Positions 9,468 to 18,295 of a stretch of DNA of 64,000 nt are shown here, piece by piece. Below the pieces are notes generated by a model. It saw only the letters and a list, made by a program, of their open reading frames with translations, did not search any database and had not been told where the DNA came from. Position numbers and translations under genes: made by a program. Positions within the stretch are counted from its first letter, which is position 1; each line of letters begins with the position of its first letter. Source of the stretch: ZC4RG20 sp963782445 (GTDB lineage: Bacteria > Pseudomonadota > Gammaproteobacteria > Steroidobacterales > Rariloculaceae); contig CAWAJM010000001.1 of NCBI GenBank assembly GCA_963782445.1, positions 186,001 to 250,000 of the forward strand, given 5' to 3'.

Positions 9468-10385
9468 TTACCGTCGCGACCGTTTCCCCTTCGCGGTGAC
9501 CTTTTTCAAGGCGTGCTTCTTGGCCGGCGCCTTCTCGGCCGCCGACGCCGACGCTTTGGACCGCCGGCGTGGGGCCTTTTTCGCTGTCTTCCCGGTCTTC
9601 TCAGTCCTGCGATCCGCGGTCCCGGTCTTGTCGGCGGGCGCGAACGCTTCGCCCGACGCTACGCCGTCCATATCGATGTCCACGCCGAACACCGACGACA
9701 GCTGGTCAGCCGCAAGCACGCGCCCTTTGGGTCCTTTGCCGTTGCCCGCCGGCTGATCGACGGCGGCCTCGACCATCTCCGCGGGGTCCACGCCGCGCAG
9801 TGTGAACAGCAGCTCGGGCTCGTGGTCCAGCCGTGCTCCGATGGCATACAGCGTCGCTGCGACGTGCTTGCACATGCCGGCCCAGTCCGGGCAGGAGCAG
9901 TCCAAAGCGATCTCGCGAGGCGACGGAAAGAGCCCCTCGCCCTTGCGTGTGACGATCTCCATGACGCTTCGGGAGATCGAGCCCTGGAGCAGCTCGACCA
10001 GCGAGTCGATCTGGCCCGCGCAACGCGCCTTGATCTGGGTCCAATTCTTCTTGCCGAGGGGCTTGATCGTGATGTCGACGGTGTACAGCTCGGTGCCGCT
10101 GACGAGCGTGCGGACGCGGCCGGCGTCGATCTGCAGATCGACTACGCAACCCTGGCGTACGTAGGTCCGCCCGCGAGGAAGACGGTTAGCGAAGTCGCTG
10201 TACGCTTCGAGGTTCTTGCACCAGGCTTCGCCCCAGAAGGTCGTGGTGATCTTGCGTCCCGCAATCTCGACCGGCGCAACGTTGCGCCCGGCCTTCCTCA
10301 TCGACGCGATCTTCTTCGCCGCCTTCCGTCGACGCTCGGCGGCCGTCACGTAGCGCGGCCATTCGTAATCGTAGTATCTGCTCAT
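9468..10385 (-). CDS. SWIM zinc-finger protein
   Basis: 305 aa. It carries a SWIM zinc finger, CxCx(n)CxH, with Cys163, Cys165, Cys172 and His174 (CSCPDWAGMCKH), preceded by the conserved WWGExWC-like segment near residues 51-56. The C-terminal 60 residues are a Lys/Ala/Arg-rich tail likely to bind nucleic acid. SWIM proteins of this class are almost always encoded beside an SNF2-family helicase and are thought to bind DNA or mediate protein contacts with it. Here the helicase gene lies immediately upstream on the same strand with a gap of about 54 bases, so the two are probably one transcription unit. Confidence 0.88.
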   Translation of the reverse strand: MSRYYDYEWPRYVTAAERRRKAAKKIASMRKAGRNVAPVEIAGRKITTTFWGEAWCKNLEAYSDFANRLPRGRTYVRQGCVVDLQIDAGRVRTLVSGTELYTVDITIKPLGKKNWTQIKARCAGQIDSLVELLQGSISRSVMEIVTRKGEGLFPSPREIALDCSCPDWAGMCKHVAATLYAIGARLDHEPELLFTLRGVDPAEMVEAAVDQPAGNGKGPKGRVLAADQLSSVFGVDIDMDGVASGEAFAPADKTGTADRRTEKTGKTAKKAPRRRSKASASAAEKAPAKKHALKKVTAKGKRSRR

Positions 10386-10439
10386 GGCGCGTCTTGTGCC
10401 CTCGTTCGGACGAAGCGCGGCCCGTCTGGTCCGGTCCGG

Positions 10440-13214
10440 CTATCCCTCTATGGCGCTGCCCAGATCGAGCGACACCATCGCCATCAATTCCTCGTTGCTC
10501 ATATTCGTCAAGGAGGTCTCGACGCCTCCCTCCAGCAACTCATCGGAGAGTGCCTGCTTGCCCGCGATCAGCGCGTCGATGCGCTCCTCCACCGTGCCGC
10601 GACAGACGAACTTATGAACCAGCACATTCTTCCGCTGGCCGATGCGAAACGCGCGGTCCGTGGCCTGGTTTTCCACGGCCGGGTTCCACCAGCGGTCGAA
10701 ATGTATCACGTGCGAGGCCGCCGTCAGATTCAGGCCGGTTCCGCCGGCCTTGAGCGAGAGCACCATGAACGGCACGCGGTCGTCGTCCTGAAAGCGCTTC
10801 ACCAAGTCGTGGCGTTGCTTAACCGGCGTGCCGCCGTGCAGCACGAGCCCGCCTCTGCCGAAGACCCCGGCGAGAAAGCCGGACAGCGGCTCGGTCATCT
10901 CGCGGAACTGGGTGAACACCAGCGCCTTGTCCTGGCGGGCGTCGATCGCTTCGCACAGCTCGCGCAAGCGGGCAAGCTTGCCGCTGTCCGAGGGCTCATA
11001 GGCGCCGTCGCCGAGCCACTGAGACGGATGGTTGCAGATCTGCTTGAAACGCATCAGGAAGGCGAGGACCACCCCGCGCCGCTCGATGCCGTCCCGCGCC
11101 TCGATCGCCGTCCGCATTTCGTCGACGGACTGCTTGTACAGCGCCGCCTGGCGCTTCGTGAGCAGGCAGTAGGCCGTGACCTCGGTCTTGTCGGGCAGAT
11201 CGGCGATGACGTTCTTGTCGGTTTTGAGCCGGCGCAGGATATACGGCCGAACGAGCCGGCGCAGCGGCGCGTAGCTGCCCTGCTTGCCCGATGCCATCGA
11301 TTTGCACGCGCGGCTGAAGGCTTTGGCCGAGCCCAGAAGACCGGGATTCAAAAAGTCGAAGATCGACCACAGGTCGCCGAGGCGGTTTTCCACCGGCGTC
11401 CCCGTCAGCGCCAGGCGCCACTGCGATCGCAGGGCTTTGACCGCCTTGGTCTGCTGGGCGCCGGGGTTCTTGATCGCCTGCGCCTCGTCCAGGATCACGT
11501 TGCGCCATGCATGCGACTTCATCCACGCCGTCCGCATGGCCGTGCCGTAAGTCGTGATTACCGCGTCGTGGGCATCCACCTGCCGTTTCGAGAGCTTCTT
11601 GAGGTCCGCCGACGGAATCCGGGACGGGTGGGCGACGAGCACCTTAAGCTCCGGCGCGAAGCGCTCGATCTCGAGCCGCCAGTTGTCCACGAGCGACGCG
11701 GGCACGACGAGCAGATCCGTGCCCGGAGCTTCCGCGCGCCGGCTCATATTCAGGAGCCCGAGCACCTGAATGGTCTTGCCGAGGCCCATGTCGTCTGCCA
11801 GACAGCCGCCGAGCCCGAGGCAGCGCAGCGTCCATAGCCACTGCACGCCCAACTGCTGATAGGGACGCAGATCGGCGCGCAGGCCCGCGCCCGCGCCGAT
11901 GCTCGAACGCAGCTCCGGCGACCGCAGCGCGTCCAACCGCGACGAGAGCCACTTGCCGGCGACGACCTCCGACCACTCGGGCGTCGCGTCCTCGAAGCCT
12001 TCGTCGCTGCCGTCGATGCGCACGCCGGCGAGCATGCGCATGGCCTCGCCGAAGCCGATCCCGCCCGCGCGCGCCTCGCGCTCAACGTCGCGCCACTGCG
12101 CGAGCATCTGCGAAAGCTTGTCGCCGTCGACCTCGACCCATTTGCCCTTGATCAGAACGAGCCCGTGGCTCGCGCTGAGCAACGCTTCGATTTCGCGCTT
12201 CGTGAGCTTCTCGCCGTCGAGCGTCAGACTGACATCGAAGTCGAGGAGCGCGTCCATTCCGAGGACGGACGGCGCCTTGCCGCCGATCGTCACGGATACT
12301 TTGGGCCGAGGCTTGTTCCTGGCGCTCCACCAATCGGGCACGCGTACGATGAGGCCGGCCTGCTCGTACAGCGCCGTTTCCGAAAGGAACCGGTGAGCCT
12401 CCTCGGCCGTCCACGAGAGCGGATGATAGATGTCGCCGGCGTCGAGGAGGCCGCGGATGAAGTCGCTCTGCTCCGCCGCTCGAGACAGCGGTGCCAACAA
12501 GGCCAGCAGCTTCTGACGGTTCCTGGCGCCCGCGTAGTCCTTGAGCGCTCTGCCGAGCGGCAAGTGCTGCGGCTTGGCTTGATTCGAAACCTTGTGGATG
12601 TAGGTGGCCATGAACGCGAACGGATACTCGGGATCGCGCTTGTTCTCCGCCAGGTGGAAGCAAACGCGGCCGACGACGTGCCAGACCGAGCCCTGGGCCC
12701 GCAGGTAACCCTGAACGCCGTCCTCGTACGCTTCGGCTTTCGCCGCGAGCGCCGTGCCCGCATCGGACCAGATGCCGCGAAGCACCTCGGTGCCAAGGAG
12801 CTCTGCGCCCTGCATCGGCGGCACGGCCTCGAAGAGGGCCGCGAGCTCGTCTGGATCCGGATCGGGGAGGGTGAGCGACTTCGGTTCGGTCGGGTCGAGC
12901 CCGGCGCAGACCCGAGCGACGAACGCGCGCCCCACGTCGCGCCAATAGGACAGCGACGGAGGAAGCTCCGTGGAAAGCTCCGCCACGGCCAGGTGCAGCA
13001 CGCCCGCGCCGCGGCCCTCGGCGAAGGCTTTCATGATCCGCCCGGCGGTTTTGCTCGACAGCGCGCAGTCGTCCTCGGCCTGCGCAGGCTGGACGTCGAT
13101 GCGGCCTCCGGGCGTGAACCGGCAGACGAGGGCCTCGGTGCGGGAGGCCTCGCCGCGGGGAGCGTTGCCGCGCGGAGCGTCGTCGAGGGCAAGGCGATTC
13201 AAGGAGCGTTCCAC
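10440..13214 (-). CDS. SNF2-family DEAD-like ATPase/helicase
   Basis: 924 aa from a GTG start. An N-terminal accessory region of about 430 residues is followed by a complete SNF2 core: motif I DDMGLGKT with Lys480, DEAQ box at 576-579, a TGTPVENR motif III, then the second RecA lobe with LVFTQF, GGTGLNL (motif V) and QATDRAFRIGQ (motif VI). Enzymes of this RapA/HepA-like class use ATP to translocate on double-stranded DNA or remodel bound proteins. It is the partner of the SWIM protein downstream. The gene is uninterrupted over 2.8 kb. Similar pairs occur in many proteobacteria and their precise job is unsettled. Confidence 0.9.
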   Translation of the reverse strand: MERSLNRLALDDAPRGNAPRGEASRTEALVCRFTPGGRIDVQPAQAEDDCALSSKTAGRIMKAFAEGRGAGVLHLAVAELSTELPPSLSYWRDVGRAFVARVCAGLDPTEPKSLTLPDPDPDELAALFEAVPPMQGAELLGTEVLRGIWSDAGTALAAKAEAYEDGVQGYLRAQGSVWHVVGRVCFHLAENKRDPEYPFAFMATYIHKVSNQAKPQHLPLGRALKDYAGARNRQKLLALLAPLSRAAEQSDFIRGLLDAGDIYHPLSWTAEEAHRFLSETALYEQAGLIVRVPDWWSARNKPRPKVSVTIGGKAPSVLGMDALLDFDVSLTLDGEKLTKREIEALLSASHGLVLIKGKWVEVDGDKLSQMLAQWRDVEREARAGGIGFGEAMRMLAGVRIDGSDEGFEDATPEWSEVVAGKWLSSRLDALRSPELRSSIGAGAGLRADLRPYQQLGVQWLWTLRCLGLGGCLADDMGLGKTIQVLGLLNMSRRAEAPGTDLLVVPASLVDNWRLEIERFAPELKVLVAHPSRIPSADLKKLSKRQVDAHDAVITTYGTAMRTAWMKSHAWRNVILDEAQAIKNPGAQQTKAVKALRSQWRLALTGTPVENRLGDLWSIFDFLNPGLLGSAKAFSRACKSMASGKQGSYAPLRRLVRPYILRRLKTDKNVIADLPDKTEVTAYCLLTKRQAALYKQSVDEMRTAIEARDGIERRGVVLAFLMRFKQICNHPSQWLGDGAYEPSDSGKLARLRELCEAIDARQDKALVFTQFREMTEPLSGFLAGVFGRGGLVLHGGTPVKQRHDLVKRFQDDDRVPFMVLSLKAGGTGLNLTAASHVIHFDRWWNPAVENQATDRAFRIGQRKNVLVHKFVCRGTVEERIDALIAGKQALSDELLEGGVETSLTNMSNEELMAMVSLDLGSAIEG

Positions 13215-13596
13215 TTCGGGGTGCGCGGCCGAAATCGGATGCCCTTGCCCGGGTTCGTGGCTGCCCGCGTCTCCAGGGTCGTCATCGACAAGTGCGGGGC
13301 ACTACCCTCGTGAGGCGTCATTCGCCGCGCGGTGATTGCGGGATTCTAACATTGGGTGACGTGAAGGCGGCCGCCGGACATTTGCCTGAGTCGCCTTTGC
13401 CGAAGATGATGAATCTCCCTTCCTCCAAAGAGTCGTCTGGGTCGGGCACGGCAGAGCGGCGCTATAGCGATACTACGAGGATTCGCAGTTTTCGCGAATT
13501 TACGACGTAGGACTATGCCGGCAGAAAATGCGGGCCTTCTTGGTCGTGCCGGAGGCGTGTTCGCAGCCGAGATGGGAGAACACTGCGGCCGAACGG
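13215..13596. other. Intergenic region, nothing recognised
   Basis: About 380 bases between the helicase start and the hicB stop. Short frames here have no recognisable products. The boundary between the ordinary chromosome and the accessory island probably falls in or near this stretch, but I see no attachment-site repeat. Confidence 0.35.
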
Positions 13597-13809
13597 TCAG
13601 GCCGCTACCTCCACGTACTCCACGCAGCTCGTCGGCAATGGAATGGGTAGGCCGTCATCGCGCAGGCCGTGCAGGTGCAATTCGATCGCCTCGCGAATGG
13701 CGCGTTCTGCGTCTTCGACAATGCGACCCGTCGCCACGCAGCCTGCCAGGTCCGGGACGTAGGCGGAGAAATTAGCCTCGGCCTTTTCGATCACTACTGC
13801 GTATCTCAT
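13597..13809 (-). CDS. hicB: HicB-family antitoxin
   Basis: 70-aa HicB-like protein with the typical partial RNase-H-like fold signature: a first strand (RYAVVIEKAEANFSAYVPDL), the GCVATG turn, and the ERAIREAIELHLHGLR helix. HicB neutralises the mRNA interferase HicA and usually represses the operon. It lies 16 bases downstream of a frameshifted hicA, so this antitoxin is now an orphan. It appears intact. Confidence 0.85.
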   Translation of the reverse strand: MRYAVVIEKAEANFSAYVPDLAGCVATGRIVEDAERAIREAIELHLHGLRDDGLPIPLPTSCVEYVEVAA

Positions 13810-13825
13810 TGGCGGACCCGGTCCT

Positions 13826-14003
13826 TTAGTCCGCTTGCTCGAGGATACTGTTCACTGTCCCAGGTGCCAAGTCATCTCCGTCGGGGCCGGCCACAGTCAC
13901 GCGCCCGGGTTTGACTGGATGCTTCCTGACGGTGGCTGCCGCGCATGCGAACGATCAACCACCCATCCTCGCGGAGCATGCGGATCATCTCCCTGACCTT
14001 CAC
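13826..14003 (-). pseudogene. hicA: hicA toxin, frameshifted
   Basis: Starting at GTG 14003, the first frame encodes a HicA N-terminus (KVREMIRMLREDGW, then RMRGSHRQ containing the catalytic GSH histidine). At about 13924-13927 the sequence reads CAG-G-AAG where homologues have one whole codon (Phe or Tyr) between Gln and Lys. That leaves one extra base, or equivalently two missing. The remainder, KHPVKPGRVTVAG through a terminal NSILEQAD and stop, is perfect HicA sequence in the next frame. The region is 178 nt long, one more than a multiple of three. The toxin should therefore be inactive unless frameshifting occurs. Confidence 0.85.
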
Positions 14004-14060
14004 GTCGCCAGCTTAGTCTGGGTACTGGTTGGGCGCGACTCTCTATAGTGGAGGTCTCAC

Positions 14061-17000
14061 TCAGTTTCGCGCCAACGCCAATATCTCATGATCCGCCAAC
14101 TGCTCTGCCAGCACCGCCGAGCGCCCGCTGCGGATCCCCGCCGTATCGCCCCCGTGCGCCAGAAAGAACTCCGCGGTCTTCTGCGACGCGAGCTCGTCCG
14201 AGATATCGGCGCCGAGATCCGCCAACAGCGGCCGCAGCTTCTGGATCGCCGGCACCTGCTGAATCTTCCCCAGCATCCACGTGCCGATGTTGTCGCGTGC
14301 CCGGTAGTCGAGGTCCCCGGGGCTCTGCGTCGCGAGAAACACCCCGAGCCCCGCCGAGCGCGCCCGGCGCAGCAGGCTCTCGAGCGGCTCCTTCGTGGCC
14401 GGCTTCGCCGAAGCGGGCAGGTAGAGATCGGCCTCGTCGAGCATGACGACGGCCTGCAGCTCCGCGGCGGGATTGCGATTCAACCAGCGATGCAGCTCGA
14501 GCAGGAACTGCGCGACCCAGAACTGGATGTTCGTGGTGTCGCCGAGGAACTTAGTGCTGATGATTGAGAGCCGGGTCCGATTCGGCACCGCCCAGCGACC
14601 CCGTCCGAACAGCACGTCGCCGTTCAGCGGATCGCCCTCTTGGGCGAACAGCGGCTGTTGGTTGATGTGCAGCATCTGCAGGTCCTCGACGACCTTCTCG
14701 CAGTGCCGCTCGAGCCGGCCGAGCTCGGCGATCAGGATGTCGTCGGGCTCAGCGATGTAGTCCGCGAGCCGCGGCAGCGTGATCGTGCCGCCGCGCTGGG
14801 CGAGGATCTCGACGGCTTTAATGATCACGGAGATGCGCGCCTGGGCCTGCGACGAGCGGCCGTAGTTCAGCATCGATCCCAGCGACTCGGCAGCGCCGCG
14901 GGCGATGTTCTGGAGCTCCGCCTGGTTGAGCTCGCCGACGCCGTCGGGCACGACGGAGAGCGACAGCGGCTGCCCGTCGCTGCGTCCCGGCGTATAGAGG
15001 CTGACGGCGACGGATTCCTGGAGCCGCCGGCGGCGCGGCTCGAGCTTCGGGTCGCTGCAGGGCGTCGCGAGCGCCGAGGGCTTGGCGTAGGAGGCGAGGT
15101 CGCCCTTGCGGTCGATGAGGATCGCCGGGATGCCACCGAGCAGGAGCTGCTCGATGACGTTGAGCGCCGCAGTCGTCTTGCCGCTGCCCGTGCCGCCGAG
15201 GAAGGCAGCGTGGCGGGTGTAGGCGTTGCGATTCAGCACGACGCGCGAGGCGTCCGTGCGGCGAACGCCGAGCGCGACCTGCGTCGGATCGTCGGTCGGT
15301 GGGGCGTCCGGCTCGTCGACGGCCGGCGCGGCGGCGCCGCCGCTCGGCGTTGCGCCGGCATCGTCGCGCTCGGCGGGCGCAGAACCGCCTGCGGTCGTGA
15401 TCTCGGCCTCGGCTTCCGGCGCCGCCTGCGGCGCCGCGAGGTCCAGGATGCGTTGCAGCGACGCCACCCGGCCCAGCGGCTGAAGCTGATCGAGCCAGCG
15501 CGCGAAGGCCGCGTGGCGGCCGTGCCGTTCGCGGAACGCGCGCATCGCGTCGAACCGCCGCCAGTCCGAGTCCTCGACGGTGACGGCTTCGCCGCCGCGT
15601 TTGTTGACCTCCGCATAGCAGCGAGCGATGCCGCTGCCCGACAGTTTGGGCTTGTACTCCGTCGAGCGCACGATGATCGGCACGCCGTGCGTTTCCTCGG
15701 CGACGTTCAGAAGCTCAGCCACCTGGCGCGTCAACGCGCCGCCGCGCCACGAGCGGTTGCAGATGCCGATCTGCCGCCCGCCGGAGGCGCTTTGCGGCCC
15801 CGCGAGCACGGTCAGGAATCGGCCGCGGCGCCGCGTCTCGAAGCCGCGATCCGGACGCTCGCGACCGACGAGCTCGACGGCGCTCTCGAGCAAGGCGGCG
15901 AGGGCGTCGTCGTCTTCGGGCGGCGCCTCGCTCCATTCGGTGCTGAAGTCGTTCCAGAGCTGCTCGAGGTCGGTGACTTCGAGATCGGGCGGCGTTGGGA
16001 CGATGTCGGGGCGCGGGCCGGTCAGATTCGGCTCCACAATGCGGCCTGCCGCGATGCATCGCTCTCGGAAGTCCTTACACGCTTGGAGGACGTTTCGCGT
16101 GGTCGTCCCGGCCAGCGAATCGAGCAGGGCGTCCGGTAAGGGCCAGTGGCCCTCGGGGTCGCCGTCGTCGGCGTCGAGGAGCTGTGTGAGGTGGCGGCGG
16201 ACGAGTAGTTCGATCTCGTCGCGCGTACGGCGGGCTTCCAGGTTGACGGGCGCCGGGTTGTGCTCGATCCGGTCGAGCTGAGAGCGATCGAGCGCCTCGC
16301 GAAAGTGGTTGTAGTAGTCCTCGAGGCACGAGATGACGATGATGGAGGTCGGCACGTGATCCGAGATCGAGCGCAGGGTCAAGACGGCGCGGCGGAACAT
16401 GTCGCGCATCGAGCTCATGCGGCCTTCTTCGTACTCTCGGAAGATGTCTTCGAGCTGATCGACGCAGATCACGAGCGCCGCCTGCTGGGTTCGCGCCATC
16501 AGCGCGCCCAGCCGACAGATCATGTCGACCGCTTCGCTGTCGCCATCGAGGGGCGTGACGCCGGCGAGGTGTTCGCTGTCGCGCCTCGACAGGCGCTCTC
16601 CGCGTAGGTATTTCATGACGCGCGAGTGCACCGCCGGGTCGCCGGTTTGCACGAAGAGCAGCGCCCGCACGAGGTCGATGGGAGCGTCGTGCAGCGACGG
16701 GTGGCGGAGCGCCGCATCGGCCAGTTCGCTGACGAGATCGCTCAGGGCCTCGGCATCGAGATCGCCTTCGCGAAGCTGCTCAACGTCCACGCGCGCCATG
16801 CCGGCGCACTCGGCGACGGAGGTGGAGAGCCGCATGAGCGCCAACGTCTCGTCCCCGTAGGCGTTCGGGGAGTACGGTTTGTCAAGCGACTCGATGAGTC
16901 GGCGCAGGATGTACGGCCCGTAGCTCTGCGCCGTCGTCATCTGCATGTAGCCGAAATAGCCGTCGCCCCACTCATGGGTGCGAGTCCGGAAGGCCCGCAT

Positions 17001-17237
17001 CAAATGCGTCTTCCCCGAGCCGGATTCGCCGCGCAGCAATAGGATCCGTCCGACCGCGCTCTCGCCCTCGCCGGCCGTCCGCAAGAGATGGTCGAATCGC
17101 TCGCGCGCCTCGGCATGGATCGACTCAACGTCGCACGGGTCTGCTTGCCAGACTTCCGTGGGATAGGCCACGGAGCGAAAGATCTCGCGGTTGCGGTCGA
17201 GAAATCGGTTGAGGAGATGGTCGCGTTGCTCGGTCAT
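14061..17237 (-). CDS. Dual P-loop ATPase: AAA module plus HerA/VirB4-like module
   Basis: 1058 aa. The start ATG 17237 has GGAGG six bases upstream. The N-terminal ATPase has Walker A GESGSGKT (70-77) and Walker B ending VICVDQLED (Asp260). A low-complexity Ala/Pro/Glu linker (about 610-650) separates it from a second ATPase with GGTGSGKT (681-688, Lys687), an ILIDRKGD strand and Walker B VVMLDEAD (Asp934-Glu935), the arrangement of HerA/FtsK-like DNA pumps. It is the last gene of a three-gene operon behind a winged-helix-like protein (41-nt gap) and a PDDEXK protein. HerA-like ATPases paired with nucleases are a recurrent anti-phage design; I infer a DNA-translocating defence complex. I cannot match the trio to a named system. 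A decayed partial copy lies at 20966-21445. Confidence 0.85.
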   Translation of the reverse strand: MTEQRDHLLNRFLDRNREIFRSVAYPTEVWQADPCDVESIHAEARERFDHLLRTAGEGESAVGRILLLRGESGSGKTHLMRAFRTRTHEWGDGYFGYMQMTTAQSYGPYILRRLIESLDKPYSPNAYGDETLALMRLSTSVAECAGMARVDVEQLREGDLDAEALSDLVSELADAALRHPSLHDAPIDLVRALLFVQTGDPAVHSRVMKYLRGERLSRRDSEHLAGVTPLDGDSEAVDMICRLGALMARTQQAALVICVDQLEDIFREYEEGRMSSMRDMFRRAVLTLRSISDHVPTSIIVISCLEDYYNHFREALDRSQLDRIEHNPAPVNLEARRTRDEIELLVRRHLTQLLDADDGDPEGHWPLPDALLDSLAGTTTRNVLQACKDFRERCIAAGRIVEPNLTGPRPDIVPTPPDLEVTDLEQLWNDFSTEWSEAPPEDDDALAALLESAVELVGRERPDRGFETRRRGRFLTVLAGPQSASGGRQIGICNRSWRGGALTRQVAELLNVAEETHGVPIIVRSTEYKPKLSGSGIARCYAEVNKRGGEAVTVEDSDWRRFDAMRAFRERHGRHAAFARWLDQLQPLGRVASLQRILDLAAPQAAPEAEAEITTAGGSAPAERDDAGATPSGGAAAPAVDEPDAPPTDDPTQVALGVRRTDASRVVLNRNAYTRHAAFLGGTGSGKTTAALNVIEQLLLGGIPAILIDRKGDLASYAKPSALATPCSDPKLEPRRRRLQESVAVSLYTPGRSDGQPLSLSVVPDGVGELNQAELQNIARGAAESLGSMLNYGRSSQAQARISVIIKAVEILAQRGGTITLPRLADYIAEPDDILIAELGRLERHCEKVVEDLQMLHINQQPLFAQEGDPLNGDVLFGRGRWAVPNRTRLSIISTKFLGDTTNIQFWVAQFLLELHRWLNRNPAAELQAVVMLDEADLYLPASAKPATKEPLESLLRRARSAGLGVFLATQSPGDLDYRARDNIGTWMLGKIQQVPAIQKLRPLLADLGADISDELASQKTAEFFLAHGGDTAGIRSGRSAVLAEQLADHEILALARN

Positions 17238-17278
17238 GGACGCCTCCGGGAGCCGCCTCGGCAGTCGAGGCGATGGGG

Positions 17279-18295
17279 TCAGGATCGTGAGCGGTCGATG
17301 CGCACGAAGTGGACGGTGCCGCCGTGCGGCAAGCGAACTTCCGAGGCGCGGACATCCTCGGGATCGACGGGGACGACCAGATCGGCTCGGCTCAGCGCGA
17401 GGAGGTTGCGCCGATTGGCCTCGATCAGGCGAGCGTCGAATTGCTCGCGCGTCAGGCTCGCGGTTGCCGGATCTTGCCGGAAGCGGTCCCATACGTGGCG
17501 GATGAACACCTTCTCGCCGCCCTTTGCCGTCGGCGCGGCCCGGGCGACGCGCAAGACGTAACGGGCGAACGTTTCGAGGTCGCGCTCGGCGAGCCCCGCG
17601 GACGAAGGCGTCGGCGGCGCGGGCGCGGCGGCGGGCGAGGATAGGGGCGAGACGTTCCCGGCCGAGGGCGCCGCGGCGGGAGGCTTCCGGTCGGCTTCTT
17701 CGACCGATGTACGTCCGCGCTCCTCGACCCAGTGCCGGAGGGTCGCCTCGCGCAGAGAATTCACATCGTTGCGCGCGGGGTGCAGCCCGCGCGACGCGGC
17801 CAGCGCGGCAATCACCTGGTTCAGCGTCGGCAAGCCATTGACCGGGAGCTCGAACAGCTGAGCCAGCAGTGCCGCCTTGAAGCCTTCTTTGCCGTCGGCC
17901 AGGCGGTCCCAGTCACGCCGGCCGCTCGGCTCGATGCCGAGCGCGCGTGCCATCAGGTGGCGGGACTTCAAGGTGCTCCAGCGGCAGTTTGCCGGCGGCG
18001 AGTCGAGGCCGACGAAGCTCAACGCGCGCTGTCGGCCTGCGGGTGTCAGCGCATAGGGCCGCTTGGAAAGGAGGCCGGCTTCGACGAGCGCGGTGAGGCG
18101 AGCGTCCAGCAGCTCGCCCCACGCGCCGTCGGAGAGGCCCTGCGGAATCGCGAAGTAGGGTTTGAGGTCGCTCAGCAGCGTCGAGCGCGTCGGCGGCGTC
18201 TTGCCGGGCAGCATCCGGGCCAGGATGAAGGAATCGAGTAAGTCGGAACGTGCAGGGTTGCTTGGAGGAATGTTCGGCGTGCTGTCTTCGTTCAC
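17279..18295 (-). CDS. Winged-helix-like adaptor protein of the ATPase cassette
   Basis: 338 aa from GTG 18295, whose first base is the last base of the upstream gene's TAG stop (TAGTG), so translation is coupled. The N-terminal half contains a likely winged-helix element (EAGLLSKRPYALTPAGRQRAL). A Pro/Ala/Ser-rich linker follows (about 195-225), then a helical C-terminal domain rich in Arg and acidic residues. No enzymatic motif is visible. By position between a nuclease and a two-module ATPase it is probably a DNA-binding or bridging subunit. No named family recognised. Confidence 0.7.
   Translation of the reverse strand: MNEDSTPNIPPSNPARSDLLDSFILARMLPGKTPPTRSTLLSDLKPYFAIPQGLSDGAWGELLDARLTALVEAGLLSKRPYALTPAGRQRALSFVGLDSPPANCRWSTLKSRHLMARALGIEPSGRRDWDRLADGKEGFKAALLAQLFELPVNGLPTLNQVIAALAASRGLHPARNDVNSLREATLRHWVEERGRTSVEEADRKPPAAAPSAGNVSPLSSPAAAPAPPTPSSAGLAERDLETFARYVLRVARAAPTAKGGEKVFIRHVWDRFRQDPATASLTREQFDARLIEANRRNLLALSRADLVVPVDPEDVRASEVRLPHGGTVHFVRIDRSRS

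Noticed and set aside
9513..11837. A 774-codon plus-strand frame opposite the SWIM and SNF2 genes
   Set aside because: Low-information Arg/Gly/His-rich product spanning two genes of the other strand; shadow.
14640..16139. A 499-codon plus-strand frame opposite the dual ATPase
   Set aside because: Antisense to conserved ATPase motifs, no domain of its own.
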